A DNA stretch of 64,000 bases from Streptomyces sp. NBC_00448 (GTDB taxonomy: Bacteria > Actinomycetota > Actinomycetes > Streptomycetales > Streptomycetaceae), in NCBI RefSeq assembly GCF_036014115.1, contig NZ_CP107913.1, positions 6,999,501 through 7,063,500 of the forward strand. Direction: 5' to 3'. Positions within the stretch are counted from its first letter, which is position 1. Each line of letters begins with the position of its first letter. Below are positions 27,872 through 35,714 of the stretch, piece by piece. Both the position numbers and the translations under genes were made by a program. The notes beneath the pieces were generated by a model. The model did no database searches and was not told the DNA's origin. It worked only from the letters and a program-made list of their open reading frames with translations.

Positions 27872-28608
27872 CCGACCCGACGACCGATCCCGTGGTGGAC
27901 TCTGTGACCAGCTCCGCGAACGACTCCGCGACCACTCCCGTGGGCACCCCCGCGGCCGACACGGCGACCGGCGTCGTGACCGGTGCGGCACCCGGCACCG
28001 CGGCCGACACGGCCACCACTGCCGACACGGCCACCGCTGCCGCCACCGGTGCCGCCGGGCCGCGGCCGACCCGCCCGCTCAACATCTGCGTGTTCCTCTC
28101 CGCCGCCGACCTGCCCGACCGCTACACCGCGCCCGCCCGGGAGTTCGCCGACCTGCTCGGCAGGGCCGGCCACACGCTGGTCTGGGGCGGCTCGGAGTCC
28201 GGCCTGATGAAGGTCGTCGCCGACGGTGTGCAGCAGGCCGGCGGGCGGCTGGTCGGCGTCTCCGTCGAGTTCCTGCGCGCCAAGGCCCGCGCAGGCGCCG
28301 ACGAGATGGTGATCGCACCGGACCTCGCCACCCGCAAGGCCGAACTGCTGCGCCGCTCCGACGCGATCGTGGTGATGGTCGGCGGCACCGGCACGCTCGA
28401 CGAGGCGACGGAGATCCTGGAGCTGAAGAAGCACGGACTGCACGCCAAACCGGTGGTCCTGCTCAACAGCGCGGGTTTCTACGACGGGTTGGCCGCGCAG
28501 TTCCGCAGGATGGAGGAGGAGGGCTTCCTGCCCTTGCCGCTCTCCGAGCTGGTGCACTTCTCCGACGACGGCGCCGACGCGCTGGCCTACCTCCAGGAGC
28601 ACGCGTGA
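27868..28608 (+). CDS. LOG-family Rossmann-fold protein (TIGR00730), with N-terminal extension
   Basis: A 246-residue protein. From about residue 70 it has the LOG/lysine-decarboxylase-like fold: NICVFLSAADLPDRY, LVWGGSESGLMKVVADGVQQ and VVMVGGTGTLDEATE. LOG enzymes cleave ribose phosphate from cytokinin or adenine nucleotides, using the motif PGGxGTxxE; here the proline is valine. The first 65-70 residues are Thr/Ala/Asp-rich low complexity and absent from the family; internal starts near NICVF lack a clear ribosome site, while ATG 27868 overlaps the mnmA stop. Function is uncertain. It overlaps the SDR gene by GTGA. Confidence 0.8.
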   Translation: MTDPTTDPVVDSVTSSANDSATTPVGTPAADTATGVVTGAAPGTAADTATTADTATAAATGAAGPRPTRPLNICVFLSAADLPDRYTAPAREFADLLGRAGHTLVWGGSESGLMKVVADGVQQAGGRLVGVSVEFLRAKARAGADEMVIAPDLATRKAELLRRSDAIVVMVGGTGTLDEATEILELKKHGLHAKPVVLLNSAGFYDGLAAQFRRMEEEGFLPLPLSELVHFSDDGADALAYLQEHA

Positions 28609-29294
28609 GCGTCCACCTCGTCACCGGTGCCGGGTCCGGGATCGGCGCGGCGGTGGCCCGAAGGCTGCTGGCCCGCGGCGACGAACTGTGGCTGCTGGCC
28701 CGCGACGCGGGCCGGGCCCGGCAACTGGCCGACGCGTTCCCCGGGGCGCGGACCCTCGTCGGCGACCTCGCGGTCCCGGCCCGGTTGTCCTGGGCGCTGG
28801 AGAAGCAGGCGCTCCCGGACCGGCTGGACTCCCTCCTGCACAGCGCCGGCACCGTCGACCTCGGACCGGTCGGCGACCTCACCCCGAAGCTGTGGGAGCA
28901 CACCCTCGCGGTGAACCTCGTCTCGCCCGCCGAACTCACCCGGCTGCTGCTGCCCCAACTCCGGCTCTCCCGGGGCACCGTGGTCCTCGTCAACTCCGGC
29001 GCCGGGCTCCAGGCACACGCCGAGTGGAGCGCGTACGCCGCGAGCAAGCACGGGCTCAGGGCCCTCGCGGACTCGCTCCGCGCGGAGGAGCAGGCGCACG
29101 GCGTACGCGTCACCACCGTGTATCCCGGGCGGACCGCCACCCCCATGCAGCAGAAGGTCCACCAGCAGGAGGGCAAGCCCTACGACCCCTCGCGCTGGAT
29201 CGACCCCGAGTCCGTCGCCACGACGGTTCTCTCCGTCCTCGACCTCCCGCGCGACGCCACGATCCCCGACGTGACGCTGCGCCCCGCGCGGTAA
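28605..29294 (+). CDS. Short-chain dehydrogenase/reductase
   Basis: A 229-residue SDR starting MSVHLVTGAGSGIGAAVARR, with the T-G-x3-G-x-G cofactor motif at the very N-terminus, HSAGTVD in place of NNAG, catalytic S in VLVNSGAG and YAASKHGLRA for the Y-x3-K motif. It translates from a GTG overlapping the LOG stop codon. SDRs in this mnmA-ligA neighbourhood are conserved in Streptomyces as I recall, but substrates are unknown. Translational coupling suggests it is made with MnmA and the LOG protein. It is shorter than the SDR at 25160 and not a close copy. Confidence 0.87.
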   Translation: MSVHLVTGAGSGIGAAVARRLLARGDELWLLARDAGRARQLADAFPGARTLVGDLAVPARLSWALEKQALPDRLDSLLHSAGTVDLGPVGDLTPKLWEHTLAVNLVSPAELTRLLLPQLRLSRGTVVLVNSGAGLQAHAEWSAYAASKHGLRALADSLRAEEQAHGVRVTTVYPGRTATPMQQKVHQQEGKPYDPSRWIDPESVATTVLSVLDLPRDATIPDVTLRPAR

Positions 29295-29342
29295 GCGGTC
29301 CCCCCGGGGCGGACACGCGAACCCCGGCGGCGGGGAGCCGTC

Positions 29343-29348
29343 TACGCT
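29343..29348 (+). promoter_or_regulatory. -10 hexamer of the MetE-like gene
   Basis: TACGCT ends 6 nt before GTG 29355, consistent with a leaderless transcript that separates this gene from the mnmA-LOG-SDR unit. Confidence 0.35.
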
Positions 29349-29354
29349 GCCACC

Positions 29355-30392
29355 GTGAGCACCGAGGCGACCACCGAGACCAGCGAACGTTTCACCCTGC
29401 CCGAGGGCGCCGCGACAGGCGTGGGCTCGATGCCGGGGGGAGACGCGCGAGAATCCGCCCGGGTGGCCACGGAGGCCGTCGGCGCGCTGCCGTACCTGCC
29501 CGAGCTGCCGGCCCGCGGCCCGGGCGCGGACATGATCGGCCGCACCCTCGGCCTGCTGGTGGAGCTGTACGCACGGGTGGAGCCCAGCGGCTGGAGGTTC
29601 GGGGACCGACCGGGGCGCGACACCAAGCGGGCCAGGTCATGGCTGGGCGAGGACCTGGACGCGCTGGAGGAGTTCACGCAAGGACACCAGGGCCCGTTGA
29701 AGATCCAGGCGGTCGGCCCGTGGACGCTGGCCTCGGCCGTCGAACTGCACAACGGCGAGGCGGCGCTACGCGACCCCGGCGCGGTCCGCGACCTGACCGC
29801 GTCCCTCGCGGAGGGCCTGACCGCGCACCTCGCGGACGTCCGCCGCCGCGTGCCGGGCGCCGCTCTCCTGCTGCAACTGGACGAGCCGGGCATCACCGCG
29901 GTGCTGCGCGGCGAGATCAGGACCGCCAGCGGCTACCGCACCCACCGCGCGGTGGACCGGGCGGTCGTCGAGGGCGCGCTGCGCGACCTGGTCGACGCGG
30001 CGGGAGCGGCCGGCGCCGCCGTCAGCGTCCACTCCTGCGCCCCCGAGGTGCCGTTCGCGCTGCTGCGCCGGGCCGGGGTCGCCGGGGTCTCCTTCGACTT
30101 CGACCTGCTCACCGAGCGTGACTGGGACGCGTTCGGCGAGGCCGTGGAGGCCGGCACCGCGCTGTTCGCGGGTGTCGTGCCAGGCACGGATGCCCCGTTG
30201 TCAGACCCAGCGGGTAGCGTCAGTGGTGTTCGGGCGCTGTGGCGCAGGTTGGGACTGGCACCGGGGGCGTTGGGGTCCTCCGTCGCCATTACCCCGTCCT
30301 GCGGTCTGGCGGGGGCCTCACCGGCCTATGCCCGTGCCGCGCTCGTGCACTGCGCGAGGGCGGCACGCTCGCTCGTCGACAACCCAGAGTGA
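29355..30392 (+). CDS. Cobalamin-independent methionine synthase C-domain-like protein
   Basis: A 345-residue TIM-barrel related to the C-terminal half of MetE (UROD/MetE superfamily). It begins ATGVGSMPGGDARESARVAT and has LKIQAVGPWTLASAVEL, LLLQLDEPGITAVL and VSVHSCAPEVPFALLR. The cysteine in HSCAPE and the ITPSCGLAGASP motif match MetE zinc-site cysteines. It lacks the N-terminal half, so it may be a core-type methionine synthase or use another methyl donor; Streptomyces keep this gene beside ligA. The GTG start is favoured by the -10-like box 6 nt upstream. It precedes ligA by 48 bp. Confidence 0.82.
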   Translation: MSTEATTETSERFTLPEGAATGVGSMPGGDARESARVATEAVGALPYLPELPARGPGADMIGRTLGLLVELYARVEPSGWRFGDRPGRDTKRARSWLGEDLDALEEFTQGHQGPLKIQAVGPWTLASAVELHNGEAALRDPGAVRDLTASLAEGLTAHLADVRRRVPGAALLLQLDEPGITAVLRGEIRTASGYRTHRAVDRAVVEGALRDLVDAAGAAGAAVSVHSCAPEVPFALLRRAGVAGVSFDFDLLTERDWDAFGEAVEAGTALFAGVVPGTDAPLSDPAGSVSGVRALWRRLGLAPGALGSSVAITPSCGLAGASPAYARAALVHCARAARSLVDNPE

Positions 30393-30440
30393 CGCCGGAG
30401 TGCGGCCGCTTGCGGCCCGATTGGTAGGAGGGACACGGAC

Positions 30441-32759
30441 GTGGCAGCCGAGCAGGAGGCCGGCCGGGCGGACATCCCCGCCGAGGCCCGTGAGGAGCAC
30501 GCGCGCCTGGCCGAGCAGGTCGAGGAGCACCGCTTCCGTTACTACGTGAACGACGCACCGGTCGTCAGCGACGCCGAGTTCGACCGGCTGCTGCGCCGGC
30601 TGGAGGCGATCGAGGAGCGGCACCCGGCGCTGCGCACCCCCGACTCGCCCACCCAGAAGGTCGCGGGCGCTTACGCGACCGAGTTCACCTCGGTCCAGCA
30701 CCGCGAGCGCCTGCTCTCGCTGGACAACGCCTTCAGCGACGAGGAGTTGACCACCTGGGCCGACCGGGTCGCGGCCGAGCTGGGCCCGCCGGACAACACC
30801 CGCAGCCCGTACCACTTCCTGTGCGAGCTGAAGGTCGACGGCCTCGCGGTCAACCTGACGTACGAACAGGGCCGGCTCACCCGCGCCGCCACCCGCGGCG
30901 ACGGCCGCACCGGCGAGGACATCACGCCCAACGTCCGCACTATCGCCGACATCCCCGACCGGCTGGCCGGCGACCGGGTGCCCGACCTGGTCGAGATCCG
31001 CGGCGAGGTCTACTTCCCCGGCGAGAAGTTCGAGGAGCTCAACGCCCGGCTGGTCGAAGGCGGCGACAAGCCGTTCGCCAACCCGCGGAACGCGGCGGCC
31101 GGCTCACTGCGCCAGAAGGACCCCCGGATCACCGCCACCCGCCCGCTGCGCATGGTGGTGCACGGCATCGGCGCCCGCGAGGGCTTCGACATCGACTGCC
31201 AGTCGCACGCCTACGCCCTCCTCCACGAGTGGGGCCTGCCCACCGCCCGCTACAACAAGGTGGTCGACTCGCTGGCCGCCGTCCGCGAGTTCATCGCGTA
31301 CTACGGCGAGCACCGCCACGACGTCGAGCACGAGATCGACGGCGTCGTCGTCAAGGTGGACGAGATCCCGCTCCAGGGCCGGCTCGGCTCCACCTCGCGC
31401 GCCCCGCGCTGGGCCATCGCCTGGAAGTACGCCCCGGAGGAGGTCAACACCAAGCTCGTGGACATCCGGGTCGGCGTCGGCCGCACCGGCCGGGTGACGC
31501 CGTACGCAGTGGTGGAACCGGTCACCGTGGCCGGCTCCGAGGTCGAGTTCGCCACCCTGCACAACCAGGAGGTGGTGAAGAAGAAGGGCGTCCTGATCGG
31601 CGACACCGTGGTGCTGCGCAAGGCCGGCGACGTCATCCCGGAGATCCTGGGCCCGGTGGCGGACCTGCGGGACGGCAGCGAGCGGGAGTTCGCGATGCCC
31701 GCCGAGTGCCCCGAGTGCGGCACCGCCCTCCAGCCCATGAAGGAAGGCGACATCGACCTGCGCTGCCCCAACGCGCGGCGCTGCCCGGCCCAGTTGCGCG
31801 AGCGGATCTTCTACCTCGCCGGCCGCCGGTGCCTGGACATCGAAGCGCTCGGATACGTCGCGGCGACCGCGCTCACCCAGCCGCTCGCCCCCGACCAGCC
31901 GCCGATGGCCGACGAGGGTGACCTCTTCGACCTCGACATCGAGCGCCTGCTGCCGATCCGCTCCTACGTCCTGGACCAGGACAGCGGGCTGCCCAAGCGC
32001 GACCCGGAGACCGGCGAGGAGAAGGTCGTCACCTTCTTCGCCAACCAGAAGGGCGAGCCGAAGAAGAACGCGCTGTCCATGCTGGAGAACATCGCGGCCG
32101 CCAAGGAGCGCCCGCTGGCCCGGGTGATCACCGGCCTGTCCATCCGCCACGTCGGCCCGGTGGCCGCCGAGGCGCTCGCCCGCGAGTTCCGCGACCTGGA
32201 CCGGATCAAGGACGCCGAGGAGGCCGAGCTGGCCGCGGTCGACGGGGTCGGGCCGACCATCGCCGCCTCGCTCAAGCAGTGGTTCGCGGTGGACTGGCAC
32301 CTGGAGATCATCGAGAAGTGGCGCGCGGCCGGCGTGAAGTTCACCGAGGAGGGTTCCGACGAGGGCCCCAGGCCCCTGGAGGGACTGACCGTGGTGGTGA
32401 CCGGCACGCTCACCGGGCACACCCGCGACGGCGCGAAGGACGAACTGGGCGGCCGAGGCGCGAAGGTCACCAGCGCGGTCTCGAAGAAGACGCACTTCGT
32501 GGTGGTCGGCGACAACCCCGGGTCGAAGTACGACAAGGCGGTCCAGCTGAAGGTCCCGATCCTCGACGAGGCCGGCTTCGGGGTCCTCCTCGAACAGGGT
32601 GCCGACGCGGCCCGCGCGATGGCGGTGAACCCGCCGGAGCCGGCGTCCGACCCGGAGCAGGCGTCCGACCCGGACCCGGCAGCCGATGATCCGGCGCCGG
32701 CCGCCGACACGCCGTCCGATCCCGCCCCAGGCACGGCATCCGACGGCGAATCAGACTGA
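30441..32759 (+). CDS. ligA: NAD-dependent DNA ligase
   Basis: A 772-residue replicative ligase. In order: Ia domain; adenylation domain with the nucleotide-accepting lysine in CELKVDGLAVN (about residue 130); OB fold; four-cysteine zinc finger (CPECGTALQP...CPNARRCP); HhH domain; BRCT domain (LEGLTVVVTGTLTGHTRDGA). A 40-residue Asp/Pro/Ala-rich tail with repeated SDP-type units follows BRCT and makes it slightly longer than most. GTG start. It ends one base before a MITE-like repeat that could provide its terminator. Confidence 0.97.
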   Translation: MAAEQEAGRADIPAEAREEHARLAEQVEEHRFRYYVNDAPVVSDAEFDRLLRRLEAIEERHPALRTPDSPTQKVAGAYATEFTSVQHRERLLSLDNAFSDEELTTWADRVAAELGPPDNTRSPYHFLCELKVDGLAVNLTYEQGRLTRAATRGDGRTGEDITPNVRTIADIPDRLAGDRVPDLVEIRGEVYFPGEKFEELNARLVEGGDKPFANPRNAAAGSLRQKDPRITATRPLRMVVHGIGAREGFDIDCQSHAYALLHEWGLPTARYNKVVDSLAAVREFIAYYGEHRHDVEHEIDGVVVKVDEIPLQGRLGSTSRAPRWAIAWKYAPEEVNTKLVDIRVGVGRTGRVTPYAVVEPVTVAGSEVEFATLHNQEVVKKKGVLIGDTVVLRKAGDVIPEILGPVADLRDGSEREFAMPAECPECGTALQPMKEGDIDLRCPNARRCPAQLRERIFYLAGRRCLDIEALGYVAATALTQPLAPDQPPMADEGDLFDLDIERLLPIRSYVLDQDSGLPKRDPETGEEKVVTFFANQKGEPKKNALSMLENIAAAKERPLARVITGLSIRHVGPVAAEALAREFRDLDRIKDAEEAELAAVDGVGPTIAASLKQWFAVDWHLEIIEKWRAAGVKFTEEGSDEGPRPLEGLTVVVTGTLTGHTRDGAKDELGGRGAKVTSAVSKKTHFVVVGDNPGSKYDKAVQLKVPILDEAGFGVLLEQGADAARAMAVNPPEPASDPEQASDPDPAADDPAPAADTPSDPAPGTASDGESD

Positions 32760-32760
32760 C

Positions 32761-32926
32761 CTAGGGCCTGTCGTTCGGATCTCCGCGGCGTCGCGGCGTC
32801 CGGCACGCACATCTGCCGCGTTCTCGTCGGTCGCCGACGCTCCGCGTCGTCTCCCTCCTCCGCCTTGCAGTTGCACGCACCGGACGCCGCTCCTTCATCC
32901 ACGGAGATCCAAACGACAGGCCCTAG
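32761..32926. mobile_element. MITE-like element with 25-bp terminal inverted repeats
   Basis: A 166-bp non-coding element immediately after ligA. The ends are inverted repeats matching at 24 of 25 bases; the left end begins CTAGGGCCTGTCGTTCGGAT. CTAG at both tips fits a TA or CTAG target duplication as in IS5-related elements. The interior has further partial symmetry and no ORF. A degenerate half-copy lies at 25070-25155. It fills much of the 396-bp gap between ligA and the GGDEF/EAL gene; the remaining 230 bp hold a TTGACG at 33001 but no clear promoter. Confidence 0.7.
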
Positions 32927-33155
32927 CGCCACATGTCACCCGATCGGCCTATATCAGACGGGGGAGTTCGGGCGCGAACCCACCGGGGCGCACTGAAGCA
33001 TTGACGGCCGATCGGTGCCCGCGGCGCGCTGTCGCGGCCTACTGTTGAGGAGCGCTCCTGTCGGGGCGGCAGGATCGCGGCGGCCCATCGGCCGAACCGC
33101 GTCCCCCGGCACCCGCGCACCTGCTTGCTTCATGGGCTGTGAGAGGGACACGGGT

Positions 33156-35288
33156 ATGGAACCCACGGAGAGTGCCGGAGCGGCACGGCTGCCCCGAAGC
33201 AGCGTGGCCGCGCCCGTTCTCCCCGCGAGCCCGGCGCCCTTGGTGCGGTGGGCCGTACTGGTCGCCGCGGCCGCCGCGCTGGCCGCCGGTGTGGGCCGGC
33301 TGCTGGACAACGGCGACGCGCTGTTCCCCGGCGGCCGGATCGGCTGGGCGCTCGCCGTCCTCAGCGGGATCATCGTCGGCCATCTCGTCGCGATGGGGCG
33401 CGACCGCTGGTGGGGCGGCACCGGTTCCGGTGCCGCCCTCGTGCTCGCGGTGCTGCTGCTGTTCGGCTGGGTGCCCGCGGTGCTGGTCAGCCTCGCGGTG
33501 GTGGTGCTGGTCGGCGCCGCCCGCCGGCACCACTGGCGGCAGGCCGGGCTGCACGGCGCGATCGACATCCTCGGCATCGGCGCCGGCGCGCTCAGCCTCG
33601 ACCTGTTCGGCATCCACCCGTCCGTGGCGCACCCCTGGACGACGGCCGACTGGGGCTGGTCGGCGCTGCCCTGCGTCGTGGTCACCGCACTGGCCTACCT
33701 CGCGGCGACCCGGGTGCTGCTGTGGGCCGCGTTCGCGCCGCGCGGCGGGCTGCCCACGGTGGCGCGCACCGCGCTGGTCCGGCAGGGGCTGGTCGGCGCG
33801 GCCCTGCTCGGCATCTCCCCGCTGATCCTCGTCGTCGCCTGCGACCAGCCGGCGCTGCTGCCGCTCTTCGCGGTCCCGCTGATCGCGCTCGACTCCACGC
33901 TGTGGATCGTGCACGCCCGCGCCGAGGAGCAGTTGCGCGACCCGCTCACCGGCCTGCCCAACCGCCAGTGGCTGCTGGAGCGCACCTGGTCCGCGATCGA
34001 CGCCGCGCGGACCGTCGGCCGCGCCGAGCCGGGCGAGCCCGCGCCCGCGGGCTGGGGCCGGGTCGGGCTGATCCTCATCGACCTCGACAAGTTCCGGTCG
34101 GTCAACGACACCCTCGGGCACCTGGCCGGCGACCGGCTGCTGCTCCAGGTCGCCGACCGGCTGCGGCTGGCCCTGCCGCGCGGCGCCGAGGCGGCCCGGC
34201 TCGGCGGCGACGAGTTCGCGGTGCTGCTGCCCGCCTGCGACTCCGCCACCCGCGCGCAGCGGATCGCCCGCACCCTGGTCGCCGCGCTCGGCTCACCCCT
34301 CAGCCTCGACGGGCTGACGCTGGTGCTGGAGGCCAGCGCCGGCGTCAGCGTCTTCCCCGAGCACGCGTCCGACGCGGAAGGGCTGCTGCGCCGCGCCGAC
34401 GTGGCGATGTACCAGGCGAAGCGGGACCGCAGCGGCGCGGAGGTCTACGAGGCCACCCGCGACGCCAACACCCCCGACCGGCTGGGACTGCTCGGCGACC
34501 TGCGCAGGGCGCTGGACGCGGGCGACGTCGAACTCCACTACCAGCCGAAGGTGCGGTTCGACGGCCAGGTGGCCGGGCTCGAGGCGCTGGTCCGCTGGGA
34601 GCACCCCGAGCGGGGCCGGGTCAACCCGGAGGAGTTCATCGCGATGGCGGAGACCTCCGGGCTGATGCCGCGGCTCACCGAGTACGTCCTGGACACCGCG
34701 CTCGCCCAGATCGCCCGGTGGCGGGCGATGGGCCTGGACGTCCCGGTCGCCGTCAACGTCTCGCCGCGCGACGTGCACAGTCCGGGGTTCGCCGGGGCGG
34801 TGGCCGCGCGGCTGGCCCGCCACCAGGTGCCGCCCGGCTCCCTCCAGCTGGAGATCACCGAGCACGTCCTGCTGGAGGACCCGCAGCGTGCCGCCGACAC
34901 GCTCAACGGGCTCACCGGACACGGCGTGAAGATGTCCCTGGACGACTTCGGCACGGGCTACTCGTCGCTGGTGCACCTGCGGCGGCTGCCGGTCAGCGAG
35001 CTGAAGATCGACCGCTCGTTCGTGGCCCGGCTGATCGCGGACGCCGAGGACGCGGAGATCGTGCGCTGCACCATCGACCTCGCGCACTCCCTCGGGCTCA
35101 TGGTCGTGGCCGAGGGAGTCGAGGACGACGAGACGTGGGAGCGGCTGCGGGACCTGCGGTGCGATGCGGTGCAGGGGTGGCTGGTCGCCGCCGCGATGCC
35201 CGAGCAGGAGGCGACGCACTGGCTTCAGGCGCGGGGGGACCGCGGCTGGCAGCGGCCCGCGGCGGCGCTTCCCGCGAAGCGGGCGTAG
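33156..35288 (+). CDS. rmdB: Membrane GGDEF-EAL protein, c-di-GMP phosphodiesterase, RmdB-like
   Basis: A 710-residue protein. About six membrane helices (residues 25-250) are followed by a GGDEF domain with intact RLGGDEF (about residue 350) but RGAE where the inhibitory RxxD site would be, then an EAL domain (about 445-695). The EAL catalytic set is complete: E in LEALVRW, N in VAVNVSP, E in LEITEH, DDFGTG, K in ELKIDRS and E in AEGVED. The neighbour of ligA in S. coelicolor is RmdB, a phosphodiesterase acting in development; I assign the symbol from that synteny and architecture. ATG 33156 has GAGAGGGA 7 nt upstream; in-frame upstream starts have none. Confidence 0.85.
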   Translation: MEPTESAGAARLPRSSVAAPVLPASPAPLVRWAVLVAAAAALAAGVGRLLDNGDALFPGGRIGWALAVLSGIIVGHLVAMGRDRWWGGTGSGAALVLAVLLLFGWVPAVLVSLAVVVLVGAARRHHWRQAGLHGAIDILGIGAGALSLDLFGIHPSVAHPWTTADWGWSALPCVVVTALAYLAATRVLLWAAFAPRGGLPTVARTALVRQGLVGAALLGISPLILVVACDQPALLPLFAVPLIALDSTLWIVHARAEEQLRDPLTGLPNRQWLLERTWSAIDAARTVGRAEPGEPAPAGWGRVGLILIDLDKFRSVNDTLGHLAGDRLLLQVADRLRLALPRGAEAARLGGDEFAVLLPACDSATRAQRIARTLVAALGSPLSLDGLTLVLEASAGVSVFPEHASDAEGLLRRADVAMYQAKRDRSGAEVYEATRDANTPDRLGLLGDLRRALDAGDVELHYQPKVRFDGQVAGLEALVRWEHPERGRVNPEEFIAMAETSGLMPRLTEYVLDTALAQIARWRAMGLDVPVAVNVSPRDVHSPGFAGAVAARLARHQVPPGSLQLEITEHVLLEDPQRAADTLNGLTGHGVKMSLDDFGTGYSSLVHLRRLPVSELKIDRSFVARLIADAEDAEIVRCTIDLAHSLGLMVVAEGVEDDETWERLRDLRCDAVQGWLVAAAMPEQEATHWLQARGDRGWQRPAAALPAKRA

Positions 35289-35367
35289 CGCCCCTGGTCC
35301 GTACCCGCTTCCGCGGAGGCACCCCCCCGGGGGGGAAACGGGGTGCGGGGACTTCCGCGGGGCACCG

Positions 35368-35373
35368 TAGGAT
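35368..35373 (+). promoter_or_regulatory. -10 hexamer of the gatCAB operon
   Basis: TAGGAT, 40 nt before gatC. Upstream lie C7G7 (35322-35335) and a repeated CTTCCGCGG-x-GGCACC motif (near 35309 and 35352). No good -35 is evident. Confidence 0.35.
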
Positions 35374-35413
35374 TGGGCACCCATTGACATCTCACCCCGC
35401 AGAGGACCGCTGC

Positions 35414-35710
35414 ATGCCTGGCATCACGCCCGAGGAGGTCGCCCACCTCGGCCGGCTGGCGCGGATGGAGCTGTCACGCGAAGAGTTGGACCACTTCGCC
35501 GGACAGCTCGACGACATCATCGGCGCCGTAGCCCGTGTATCCGAGGTGGCCGGCGAGGACGTCCCGCCGACCTCTCACCCGCTGCCCCTGACCAACGTGA
35601 TGCGCTCGGACACCGTCCGGCCGTCGCTGACCCCGCAGCAGGCGCTGTCGGGTGCGCCCGCGCAGGAGCAGCAGCGCTTCAAGGTCCCGCAGATCCTGGG
35701 GGAGGACTGA
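35414..35710 (+). CDS. gatC: Asp/Glu-tRNA amidotransferase subunit C
   Basis: A 98-residue subunit that holds GatA to GatB. It begins MPGITPEEVAHLGRLARMEL and contains the conserved FAGQLDDIIGAVARV helix and the NVMRSDTVRPSLTPQQAL segment that wraps around the partners. The complex converts Glu-tRNA(Gln) or Asp-tRNA(Asn) to the correctly charged form. It starts the gatC-gatA-(small protein)-gatB order and lies 4 nt upstream of gatA. The ribosome site is AGAGGA before the ATG. Length is normal. Confidence 0.96.
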   Translation: MPGITPEEVAHLGRLARMELSREELDHFAGQLDDIIGAVARVSEVAGEDVPPTSHPLPLTNVMRSDTVRPSLTPQQALSGAPAQEQQRFKVPQILGED

Positions 35711-35714
35711 CGCC

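Noticed and set aside
35322..35335. C7G7 run as a terminator of the RmdB-like gene
   Set aside because: It has no loop and no T-run; more likely a compositional run in the gat promoter region.
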